Under the pieces are notes generated by a model, which saw nothing but the letters and a program-made list of their open reading frames with translations, searched no databases and was not told the origin of the DNA. Of a DNA stretch of 64,000 bases, positions 54,360 to 62,106 are shown in pieces. Origin of the DNA: Hydrogenimonas urashimensis (GTDB lineage Bacteria > Campylobacterota > Campylobacteria > Campylobacterales > Hydrogenimonadaceae); the NCBI RefSeq assembly GCF_016593255.1, contig NZ_AP023212.1:1042001-1106000 (forward strand). Reading direction: 5' to 3'. The translations under genes were made by a program, and so were the position numbers. How positions within the stretch are numbered: position 1 is the stretch's first letter; every line of letters begins with the position of its first letter.

Positions 54360-54967
54360 TGCCCATTCAAAGAGAAGAAACCGGGTTTCGGAAATCGGAA
54401 AATTCTTCCTTCTCCCCAATTTTCAATTTTCAATTATCAACTATCAATTCGACCACGCGCGCCTTCACCCTCATCGAAATGCTTATCTCCATCCTGCTGA
54501 CCGCCATCGTCTTCACCTATCTCTATGCCACGCTTGAGAGTGTCAGGGGAGATCACGCACGTTACACGAAATCGGTCGGGAGCGTAACGACCAGCCAGAA
54601 GATCTACACGCTGCTGATGCAGGATATTACGCAGATGCGAAGTGCCGTGGAGATCATTCACGAGGCGGGGTATGACCGCATCGCATTCAAAACGGACCAC
54701 TCCGTCTACGGAATGGCCCGCCCCTGGGTCCATTACTACATAAGCCGCAACGAAGAGGCGCTCATCCGTATTGAGGCGACCGCTCCGATCGACTTCTTCC
54801 GTACCAACTATGTCGGGGACAGCAACGGCACCTACTTTTTCGCCGACAGACTCGCTGCCGGATGCAGCTCCCTGCGCTTCACACTCAGCGGCCCGCGCAT
54901 CAATCTGCTTCTTAGATGCAAAGATATCACCCCGATTGTCGCGGTCTTCTACAAGGGGGACCAGTGA
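54359..54967 (+). CDS. gspJ: Type II secretion minor pseudopilin GspJ-like
   Basis: A 202-residue prepilin-like protein. Its leader is about 35 residues, very long for this family, and consists largely of translated period-7 repeats (FQLSTINSTT). It then has RAFTLIEMLISILLTAIVF with Ala before the cleaved F and Glu at +5. The body (DITQMRSAVEIIHE; a Cys pair in GCSSLRF and LLRCKD) fits GspJ. The ATG overlaps the gspI stop by one base (TAATG), and the stop overlaps gspK (GTGA). Confidence 0.82.
   Translation: MPIQREETGFRKSENSSFSPIFNFQLSTINSTTRAFTLIEMLISILLTAIVFTYLYATLESVRGDHARYTKSVGSVTTSQKIYTLLMQDITQMRSAVEIIHEAGYDRIAFKTDHSVYGMARPWVHYYISRNEEALIRIEATAPIDFFRTNYVGDSNGTYFFADRLAAGCSSLRFTLSGPRINLLLRCKDITPIVAVFYKGDQ
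54417..54451. repeat. Period-7 tandem repeat in the gspJ leader
   Basis: Five units CAATTTT, CAATTTT, CAATTAT, CAACTAT and CAATTCG in exact seven-base register. Two related units (GTTTCGG, AAATCGG) lie at 54385-54398. All are inside the leader peptide of GspJ, which is removed on maturation. Confidence 0.75.
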
Positions 54968-55866
54968 GACGCGGTATCGTTCTTTTCATTACGCTGGGTA
55001 TTTTGATGCTGCTTGCTTCCATCATTTTCCTCTTCCTGCAGCAAAGCGGAACCCTGAAAAAGAGTGTACGCAAAAATGTCGCAGTCATCCAGACCAATCT
55101 GATTCTCAGCGACCTGAGTGGCTTTCTCAAATCCCAGAACTTCTCCCAGGACGATCTTTTCTACGGATCCGGGATTCCGGTGTCACTCGACCTGGGACCG
55201 ATATCCAGTTTTCTCACGATCGATTCCGCCCAGCGCAAAATCAACCTCAACGCGATTCTCGCGTCGGTACAGAAAGACCAGATCGCGTTCGATACGTTCT
55301 TGGATTGGATGGAGCGGCACAATGTCAAAAATCCGCGACTGATGCTCGCGCTGCTGCTGGACACCTACGATACCGACGTTTACGAAAGAGAGAGAGGCAG
55401 TGAAATCCGGCTCAACCAACCCTGGTTCCAAAATGGTGCCATCGCCAACGCCAAGGCCCTGGAGACGATACTCGAGACCTACCGTATTCTTGGCAATGAA
55501 GAGAATCTCTCCTTGCGGCTGTGGAAAGATGTTTTCGGTTTCGAAGGGAGCACTTTCGATCTCAATTACGCCACCAGCGATCAGCTGCAGCTCCTCTACC
55601 CGGACTATCCCCAAACGACCCTTTCGAAACTCTCCGCCCATACCGAACGGTACGAAAAGCCCGACGATATTCCGATCGACGACGAATACAAGATGACGAT
55701 TCTGCAGCCACGTTTTGGCATCACGCCGGTGCTTTCGACGCAGACCATCGCCATTTCGGTCGATTTCAATACGACACAGGAGTGCAGCGGTTCTATGGGA
55801 TTTTGGATGGGGATGAAAAAGAAAAAAATCACCCATCTGACACTCTCTCCGATTCTTTGTCCCTGA
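54964..55866 (+). CDS. gspK: Type II secretion minor pseudopilin GspK-like
   Basis: A 300-residue protein. The start is GTG 54964 (GTGA with the gspJ stop); the frame from 54916 lies in gspJ. MRRGIVLFITLGILMLLASIIF is a short leader with Gly before a hydrophobic helix and no Glu at +5, as in GspK, which caps the pseudopilus tip. The body has the helical GspK region (FDLNYATSDQLQLLYPDY resembles its helix-hairpin-helix part). It is the last gene of the T2SS locus; no prepilin peptidase or pilotin gene is included. Confidence 0.85.
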   Translation: MRRGIVLFITLGILMLLASIIFLFLQQSGTLKKSVRKNVAVIQTNLILSDLSGFLKSQNFSQDDLFYGSGIPVSLDLGPISSFLTIDSAQRKINLNAILASVQKDQIAFDTFLDWMERHNVKNPRLMLALLLDTYDTDVYERERGSEIRLNQPWFQNGAIANAKALETILETYRILGNEENLSLRLWKDVFGFEGSTFDLNYATSDQLQLLYPDYPQTTLSKLSAHTERYEKPDDIPIDDEYKMTILQPRFGITPVLSTQTIAISVDFNTTQECSGSMGFWMGMKKKKITHLTLSPILCP

Positions 55867-55867
55867 T

Positions 55868-55890
55868 TTTTCAATATTTTTCGATATAAT
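55868..55890 (+). promoter_or_regulatory. Promoter of the LPS operon
   Basis: A perfect TATAAT at 55885-55890 sits in an AT-rich region just after gspK, 23 bases before the waaC ATG. The ribosome site is AAGG at about 55904. No clear -35 box is seen. Confidence 0.6.
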
Positions 55891-55912
55891 ATCAACAAAA
55901 ATTAAGGTTTGT

Positions 55913-56914
55913 ATGCGCGTTGCAATTGTCCGTCTGACCGCGATGGGGGATGTGATTCACACATTGGCGAGTCTGCAGTTTGTCAAAGAAAAAAGTGCCG
56001 ATATCGAATTGACATGGTTCGTGGAAGAGAAATTCGCCCCGATTCTTTTCAACAATCCCGACATCGACCATGTCGTGCCTTTGAATCTTCACAGCCTCAA
56101 AGAGAAGCTCTCTTTCGACGTGATTGGCGATATCTACAAAAAAATAAAAAGAGCGGGGCCTTTCGACCTCGTCATCGATGTACAAGGTCTCATCAAATCG
56201 GCCATCGTCGCAAAGATAGCGGGCCAAAAAACCGCAGGGCTCGACAGGAACTCCGCCAAAGAGGGTATTGCCTCATTCTTTTATCGCCATCGCTATCGTG
56301 TGGACTGCGCCAACATCGCGCCGGTGCGCTTCGCCTCGCTCATCGCACAGGCACTCGGCATGGAGATAACGAGGGAGATGCTTTTGAAAAAAAAGCCCTA
56401 TCTTTTTTTCGACAAAGGGCGCATCGATACCGATATCGACACTCTGTTTTCAAAAAAAAGCAGAAACGTTCTTGTCGTCACCGCCGCCAGTAACGCCAGC
56501 AAAACCTATCCCGCAGAGAGGTTCGTCGAACTCATCGAAGAGCTTCGGGACCACAACGTTCTTCTGATAGCCGGAAGCGCTGCGGAGCGCAGAGAGGCCG
56601 AAGAGATCGCCCGAAATTCCCACGCCACACTCCTGCCGGCCATGGACCTCAACACCCTCAAATACGCCGTCGGACGATGCGATCTGCTCATCGGCGGGGA
56701 CACGGGCCCAAGCCATATAGCGTGGGCCATGAACAAACCGTCGATACTTCTCTTCGGTGCCACACCCAAAACGATGATGATGGAAACCCCCGTCAACGTC
56801 GCCATCACCTCAGGTATGAGGGTCCACCCCTGCCGTTTCGACAAAGGCGACCGTTCCATCGCGACCATTCCTCCCGAAAAAGTGGCCGAAACGGCCCAAA
56901 GGCTGCTGGCGTGA
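55913..56914 (+). CDS. waaC: LPS heptosyltransferase I
   Basis: A 333-residue GT9 enzyme that adds the first heptose to Kdo-lipid A. Family features are VRLTAMGDVIHTLASL at the N terminus (with the catalytic Asp), DVQGLIKSAIVAKIAG in the middle, and LIGGDTGPSHIAWAM in the ADP-heptose-binding half. It opens an operon in which every gene overlaps the next. In C. jejuni waaC also precedes htrB as I recall, which supports the name. Confidence 0.93.
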   Translation: MRVAIVRLTAMGDVIHTLASLQFVKEKSADIELTWFVEEKFAPILFNNPDIDHVVPLNLHSLKEKLSFDVIGDIYKKIKRAGPFDLVIDVQGLIKSAIVAKIAGQKTAGLDRNSAKEGIASFFYRHRYRVDCANIAPVRFASLIAQALGMEITREMLLKKKPYLFFDKGRIDTDIDTLFSKKSRNVLVVTAASNASKTYPAERFVELIEELRDHNVLLIAGSAAERREAEEIARNSHATLLPAMDLNTLKYAVGRCDLLIGGDTGPSHIAWAMNKPSILLFGATPKTMMMETPVNVAITSGMRVHPCRFDKGDRSIATIPPEKVAETAQRLLA

Positions 56915-57819
56915 AAGATTTCGCTTACGTCACTTTGTACCGTCTTTTTCGGCTTTTTGTTCTCTATACGCCAAAATCCGTCCGTTTCCCTGTCGTTCGG
57001 TCGATGGCACGGTTCGCCTACATCCTCGACCGTCGCCACAGACGCATCGCTTATGTCAATCTCGACATCGCCTTTGACGACACCCTTCCCGCTGAGGAAA
57101 AAAAGCGTATCGTCAAACGCACCTACGAAAACCTGCTTTTTCTTATCCATGATTTTGTGCTAAATCAGTCGATCGGAAAAACCGATCTGCTCGAAAAAGT
57201 GAAGATCGTCGACCGACACTATATCGATGAAGCCGCTTCCCGAGACAAGCCTCTTATTTTCATAACCGCCCACTATGGCAACTGGGAAATCGCCCCTCTT
57301 GTGAGTGCCGCGCTTTACGGACCCATCACCATCGTGGGACGTCCCCTCGATTCGAGAAAAATGAACGAGATTCTCAAAAGAGGCAGGGAGCGGTTTGATG
57401 TGGAGCTTGTGGAAAAAAGAGGGGCCATGCGCCGGTTGATCACGGCGCTTAGAAATGGAAGAAACGTGGGGTTGTTGGTCGATCAGAACACCACCCGGGA
57501 CGAGGGGATCGAAGTGCAGTTTTTCGGAAAAACGGTGCGCCACACGCCCGCCGCCGCCCTGTTGGCCAGGCGGCTGGATCTGGCGGTCGTGCCCATTTTC
57601 GTCCGTTCCGACGATCACGAACACTACACGATCAAAGTCTACCCGCCCATCGAACCGGTCAAAACCGAGAATGCGGAAGAGGATATCAAACGCCATGTCC
57701 AGGCGCAGGCCGATGTGACGGAACGGGCCATTCGCGAAAAGCCCGACGAGTGGTTCTGGCTGCACAAACGGTGGCGGAGCCATTACAACACCCTCTATGA
57801 GAAAGGGCCTGCCCGATGA
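56911..57819 (+). CDS. htrB: Lipid A biosynthesis acyltransferase (LpxL/HtrB family)
   Basis: A 302-residue membrane-bound acyltransferase that adds a secondary fatty acid to the Kdo-lipid A precursor. The catalytic HX4E motif is TAHYGNWE (about residue 117); other family marks are VGRPLDSRKMNEIL and VGLLVDQNTTRDEG. The start is GTG 56911 (GTGA with the waaC stop). Acyl-chain choice cannot be read from sequence. The stop overlaps the next gene by four bases. Confidence 0.92.
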   Translation: MKDFAYVTLYRLFRLFVLYTPKSVRFPVVRSMARFAYILDRRHRRIAYVNLDIAFDDTLPAEEKKRIVKRTYENLLFLIHDFVLNQSIGKTDLLEKVKIVDRHYIDEAASRDKPLIFITAHYGNWEIAPLVSAALYGPITIVGRPLDSRKMNEILKRGRERFDVELVEKRGAMRRLITALRNGRNVGLLVDQNTTRDEGIEVQFFGKTVRHTPAAALLARRLDLAVVPIFVRSDDHEHYTIKVYPPIEPVKTENAEEDIKRHVQAQADVTERAIREKPDEWFWLHKRWRSHYNTLYEKGPAR

Positions 57820-58904
57820 GAATTCTGCATACCGAATGGATCCGCACAAAAGGGGGCCAGAGCATGCGGGTACTGGAGGACCTCAAGATCATCGAGGAGC
57901 TAGGGCATACGCCCTATCTCGCCTGCCGGAAAGAGAGCTGGCTCTATGAAGAGGCGCGCCGCAGGGGCTTTGAAACGTTCGCCCTCCCTTTCGGCCATCT
58001 GGCCGATCCGAAACCCTACCTTGAAATGGTACGGCTGATTCAGCACCTCAGAGTGGAGATCGTCCATACCCACAGCAGCAAAGACAGCTATCCCGCCACC
58101 TATGCCGCCAAACTGCTCGGCATAAAAACGGTGCGCAGCCGCCATATCGAACTGACCAAAAAGCCGGGGCATCTTTTCCGCCTGGCCGACCGTATCGTCA
58201 CCACGGGAGAGCGCATCAAAGAAGAGCTTCTCGATTGCGGCCTATCGGAGAAAAAAGTGGTCTCCATCCCGACCTATCCCGACCCGCGGCGCTTCGTCCC
58301 CTCCATCGACCGGCGCCGGGCTTTCCGGCATAATTTGACGATAGGCACCGATACGGTCGTCATCGGCACGATGGCCGGCGCGGGAAATCGCAAGCGGGGA
58401 TGGGCGCTTGTCGACATGATGCCCGCCATCCTCCAAACCCGTCCCGAGACCGTACTGCTCATCGCCGGTGACAGCCGAGGCGATGCGGCCGAGAGACTGC
58501 AGGCGCGAATCGACGCCCTTGGCTTGCAAAACCGTGTCCGGTTTGTCGGGTATGTGCAGCCCGAAACTTTTCTGGATGCCGTCGATATCTACGCCTGCCC
58601 TTCCGAAAAAGAGGGGCTTCCCCAGGCACTGATGCAGGCGATGATGATGGGCAAAGCCTGCCTCTCCACCGATGTGGGAAGCATTCCGGAGCTGAATGCG
58701 GAAGAGAATCTTCTTCTAACCGATAAAGAGGACCTGGCCGGTTTTGCGACGCTACTGCAAAATCTGGCCGGTGATAGAGACCGGATTCGCCGACTGGGCG
58801 AAACGAACCGGCGCCTCGCCCTCGAACGCTTCAACCGGGATGTCATGAAAGCAAAAAGCGACCGGCTCTATCGGGAGTTGGCGGAAGGTGTAAAGCGTGG
58901 TTGA
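57816..58904 (+). CDS. Glycosyltransferase family 4
   Basis: A 362-residue GT-B enzyme. N-terminal features are HTEWIRTKGGQSMRVLEDL and IVHTHSSKDSYPA; the C-terminal nucleotide-sugar region has VGYVQPETFLDAVDIYACPS and EGLPQALMQAMMMGKACLST, with the E-x7-E type donor motif. Its place in the LPS operon suggests it adds a core sugar. Donor and acceptor are unknown. Confidence 0.88.
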   Translation: MRILHTEWIRTKGGQSMRVLEDLKIIEELGHTPYLACRKESWLYEEARRRGFETFALPFGHLADPKPYLEMVRLIQHLRVEIVHTHSSKDSYPATYAAKLLGIKTVRSRHIELTKKPGHLFRLADRIVTTGERIKEELLDCGLSEKKVVSIPTYPDPRRFVPSIDRRRAFRHNLTIGTDTVVIGTMAGAGNRKRGWALVDMMPAILQTRPETVLLIAGDSRGDAAERLQARIDALGLQNRVRFVGYVQPETFLDAVDIYACPSEKEGLPQALMQAMMMGKACLSTDVGSIPELNAEENLLLTDKEDLAGFATLLQNLAGDRDRIRRLGETNRRLALERFNRDVMKAKSDRLYRELAEGVKRG

Positions 58905-59652
58905 TGCCGTCACCGTCACGATATTGACGAAAAATTCGGAAAAATATCTCGCGAAGTGTCTTAATGCGCTGCAAGATTTCGACGAGGTCCTCGTTTTGGA
59001 CAACGGATCGGAAGACAACACGCTCTCCATCGCCCGCGGGTATTCCAATGTCCGAATCATCGAACATCCCTTCATCGGGTTCGGCCCCATGAAAAACCTG
59101 GCGGCCCGAAGCGCCCGCAACGATTGGATTTTGAGTATCGACAGCGACGAAATTCTGACAGCGCAGTTGCTCGACTCCATCCGGCTTCTGAATCCGAAAA
59201 CGAAAAACCGGGTCTATACGATGAACCGTCTCAACCATTACCGCCAAAAGCCCATCCGGTGCTGCGGGTGGTACCCGGATGTTGTGGCAAGGCTCTATAA
59301 CCGTACCCATACACGCTTCAGCGATGCGATGGTCCATGAAAGTCTGATCATAAAACCCGATACCCGAAAAACAAGCCTCAAAGGCCAGATCCTCCACTAC
59401 CCCTTCGACAGCGCTGCCGCGTTGATCGAGAAAATGCAAAGCTACTCCACGCTCTATGCCGAAGAGAAAAAAAGTGCTTCGTCCCCCGCCAAAGCGTTCT
59501 GGCGGGCATGTTTCTCTTTTTTCAAAAACTACATTTTCCGCCGGGGATTTCTCTGCGGCTACGAAGGGCTTCTCATCAGCGTCTCCAACGCCAACGGGGT
59601 CTTTTACAAATATATCAAACTTTACGAAAAAACGTTGGAGAAAAAACGGTGA
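58897..59652 (+). CDS. Glycosyltransferase family 2, WaaE/LgtF-like
   Basis: A 251-residue GT-A enzyme. It shows TVTILTKNSEKYLAKCLNAL at the start, LDNGSEDNT, and the DxD motif in ILSIDSDEILT. The pattern RLNHYRQKPIRCCGWYPD and VHESLIIK is typical of LPS-core glucosyl- or heptosyl-transferases of the WaaE/LgtF kind. The start is GTG 58897 with GGAAGG upstream, overlapping the preceding gene by eight bases. Confidence 0.87.
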   Translation: MVDAVTVTILTKNSEKYLAKCLNALQDFDEVLVLDNGSEDNTLSIARGYSNVRIIEHPFIGFGPMKNLAARSARNDWILSIDSDEILTAQLLDSIRLLNPKTKNRVYTMNRLNHYRQKPIRCCGWYPDVVARLYNRTHTRFSDAMVHESLIIKPDTRKTSLKGQILHYPFDSAAALIEKMQSYSTLYAEEKKSASSPAKAFWRACFSFFKNYIFRRGFLCGYEGLLISVSNANGVFYKYIKLYEKTLEKKR

Positions 59653-60455
59653 AAACCTCCGTCATCGTCACCACCTACAACTGGCCCGAAGCGCTTTCAC
59701 TCACTCTCGACTCTCTGCTGCGCCAGACACGCCTGCCCGACGAAGTGATCATAGCCGACGACGGCTCCGGCAAAGCGACCGCCGAAGTCGTGGAAGCGTT
59801 CGCGGCCAAAGCCCCCTTCCCCGTCCTCCACGCATGGCAGGAGGATGAAGGTTTCAGGCTGGCGATGTCCCGCAACCGTGCCATCGCCAAGGCCAAAGGA
59901 GAGTACATCATTGTCATCGACGGCGATCTGATTTTGCACGAAGCCTTCGTGGAAGATCACCTCAAAAACGCGCAGCCCGGGCTCTATCTTCAGGGCGGAC
60001 GGGTTCTTCTGGGAGAGAGAATGACGAAAGATATCTTTGCCAAAAGTTTCGACCCGCGAAACATCGGCCCCTTTTCACCCGACCTCGGCAACCGCAAAAA
60101 CGCCCTGCGAAACAGGCTTCTCTCCAGACTCTTTTTACGCTCCTCCACTACGATGAAGGGAATCAAAGGGTGCAACTTTTCCCTTTTCAAAAAGGAGATT
60201 CTTGCCGTCAACGGGTTCGACAACCGATTCGTCGGATGGGGCAGAGAAGACAGCGAATTCGTCGCCAGGCTTTACAAAGCCGGCATGCAGCGCAAAAATC
60301 TCAAATTCGCCGCCGTCGCATACCATCTCTACCATCCGGAAAACGAACGGGCCGCACTGCCGCAAAACGACGAGAGACTGCAAAAGACTCTTTTGGGCGA
60401 TCGTATCCGATGTGAAGACGGAATCGACAGATTTTTGAAGAGGGTGGAGGAATGA
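59649..60455 (+). CDS. Glycosyltransferase family 2
   Basis: A 268-residue GT-A enzyme. It begins TSVIVTTYNWPEALSLTLDS, with IADDGSGKAT and the DxD-type IVIDGDLILHEAF; the C-terminal KGCNFSLFKKEILAVNGFD and VGWGREDSEFVARL form the galactosyltransferase-like second domain of chondroitin-polymerase-type GT2 enzymes. The start is GTG 59649 (GTGA with the previous stop). It is a probable LPS core or surface-glycan enzyme; the sugar is unknown. Confidence 0.87.
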   Translation: MKTSVIVTTYNWPEALSLTLDSLLRQTRLPDEVIIADDGSGKATAEVVEAFAAKAPFPVLHAWQEDEGFRLAMSRNRAIAKAKGEYIIVIDGDLILHEAFVEDHLKNAQPGLYLQGGRVLLGERMTKDIFAKSFDPRNIGPFSPDLGNRKNALRNRLLSRLFLRSSTTMKGIKGCNFSLFKKEILAVNGFDNRFVGWGREDSEFVARLYKAGMQRKNLKFAAVAYHLYHPENERAALPQNDERLQKTLLGDRIRCEDGIDRFLKRVEE

Positions 60456-61495
60456 AGAAAATCTACTTCGTTCGCCGTCAACACAACCCCTTCGGCGGAG
60501 TGGAGCGCTATTTCGAGCGATTGGTCAAAGAGATGAAACGGCGCGGAAAATTCGATGTGGAAGTACTGCATATCACGCAACCGAAATGGATGCCCTCCTG
60601 GATCAAACTGCCATGGTACGACTACCAGGTCTGCAGTACGCGCAAAGAGGGGGTCTACTTTTCCAACGACCGCCTCTCCTGTCTGGACATCCACCGCGCC
60701 GGCGGCGGTACTCACAAAACGTTTCTAAAGGTCAAGGGATTCAGCCTCAACCCCCTCCATCCCGTTTATCTCTGGCTGGAAAAAAGGGCGCTGGAAAACA
60801 GCCGACAGATCATTGCCATTTCCAAAATGGTCAAACGCAATATCATCGATGACTACGGTATCGACGAAAAGAAAATCACCGTTATCTACAACGGCATCGA
60901 CATGGAAGAGATTCCGGAAGAGGCGATACACGAAAAAAAAGTGAAAATATTCGAAGAGTTCGCGCTTGAAGAGATGGACCTGCCTGTTATTCTCTATGTA
61001 GGCAGCGGTTACGAACGCAAAGGGGTTTGGGAATTTCTCGAAATCCTGTCCAGATTAAAATCGCCTTTTCACGCCTTTGTCGTGGGAAAAGAAAAACACA
61101 TGCGAAAATATATTCAACGGGCCGAAACACTCGGCATTGCCAAGCGTGTTACCTTTGCCGGCCCACGCCGTGACGTGGAGAATTTCTATGCCGCTTCCGA
61201 TATTTTTCTTTTTCCGTCCCACTACGAACCTTTCGGAAGTGTCGTTTTGGAGGCCATGCATTTCGGGAACGCCATAATCACCACCCGGCAAACCGGTGCA
61301 GGAGAAATCCTGGAAACAGAACCCCGGATGGAGACACCGAAAGATTTTACAATTATTCCCTATATAGAAGAGCTGTTACAAAACCGTTCAAAGCTTGAGA
61401 ATATAAAAAAACACAACCGTACCCTGGTCGAAAACTACTCCATGAAACGCAATGTGGATGAAACCATCGCGGTCATCGAAAAGGTTCTGGATTGA
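60452..61495 (+). CDS. Glycosyltransferase family 4, WaaG-like
   Basis: A 347-residue GT-B enzyme. Family marks are RRQHNPFGGVERYFERLVKE, IAISKMVKRNIIDDYGI, IYNGIDMEEI, LYVGSGYERKGVWEFLEIL and FPSHYEPFGSVVLEAMHFGN, with the EX7E donor motif. These segments are close to WaaG (LPS glucosyltransferase I). It overlaps both neighbours by four bases; the next gene starts with TTG. Confidence 0.86.
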   Translation: MKKIYFVRRQHNPFGGVERYFERLVKEMKRRGKFDVEVLHITQPKWMPSWIKLPWYDYQVCSTRKEGVYFSNDRLSCLDIHRAGGGTHKTFLKVKGFSLNPLHPVYLWLEKRALENSRQIIAISKMVKRNIIDDYGIDEKKITVIYNGIDMEEIPEEAIHEKKVKIFEEFALEEMDLPVILYVGSGYERKGVWEFLEILSRLKSPFHAFVVGKEKHMRKYIQRAETLGIAKRVTFAGPRRDVENFYAASDIFLFPSHYEPFGSVVLEAMHFGNAIITTRQTGAGEILETEPRMETPKDFTIIPYIEELLQNRSKLENIKKHNRTLVENYSMKRNVDETIAVIEKVLD

Positions 61496-62106
61496 AAGAA
61501 CGGGTAAAGATCGATCCCGAGCTCTTCATCGGTGACGGAACGGAGAGGCTCTGTTACCTTCACCCCGGAAACCGCGCATGGTGCATCAAAATCCCCCGCT
61601 CCTCTTCCCATACGAAACAGCATCGCCACGATCTCAAAATTTATAATAAACTGGCGAAAAGAGAGAACGGTTTTCGTCATATCGCCGCATTCAGGGGAAC
61701 CGTCATAACGGAAAGAGGCGAAGGCCTGCTCTTCGAGACGGTTCGAAACGGCGACGGCAGTGTGGCGAAAAGTCTGCTGCACTATCTCTACAATGCCCCG
61801 GATCGAATCGACGAAGAGATGATTTCGGCACTTCGGGAGTTGGAAAATTTCATAAAAAAGGAGCGGATCATTCTCAAAGACCCGAGCCCGTCCAACCTTC
61901 TTTACCAACAAAACGGAAGCGGTGGACGATTCGTCATCATCGACGGTATCGATCTGCCTGCCGTTCCGCTCTTCGCGGATTTCAAAATATCGAAACAGTG
62001 GGAGAAAGTCCTCCGTCGTCTCTATCGGGAGAGCGGTGACAATCCTGCGGTTAGGAAACTCCTAGCTGCCTCATGGCCCAATCTGTTTTCACAGGAAGCA
62101 CAATGA
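61492..62106 (+). CDS. YrbL-like kinase-fold protein
   Basis: A 204-residue protein with a protein-kinase-like fold similar to YrbL of the PhoP network: GDGTERLCYLHPGNRAWCIKI at the nucleotide-binding start, LKDPSPSNLLY in place of the catalytic loop HxDxxxxN, and VIIDGIDLP in place of DFG. WaaP/WaaY-type LPS core kinases share this fold, so phosphorylation of the LPS core is possible. The start is TTG 61492 (TTGA with the previous stop). Substrate and activity are not proven. Confidence 0.75.
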   Translation: MKERVKIDPELFIGDGTERLCYLHPGNRAWCIKIPRSSSHTKQHRHDLKIYNKLAKRENGFRHIAAFRGTVITERGEGLLFETVRNGDGSVAKSLLHYLYNAPDRIDEEMISALRELENFIKKERIILKDPSPSNLLYQQNGSGGRFVIIDGIDLPAVPLFADFKISKQWEKVLRRLYRESGDNPAVRKLLAASWPNLFSQEAQ

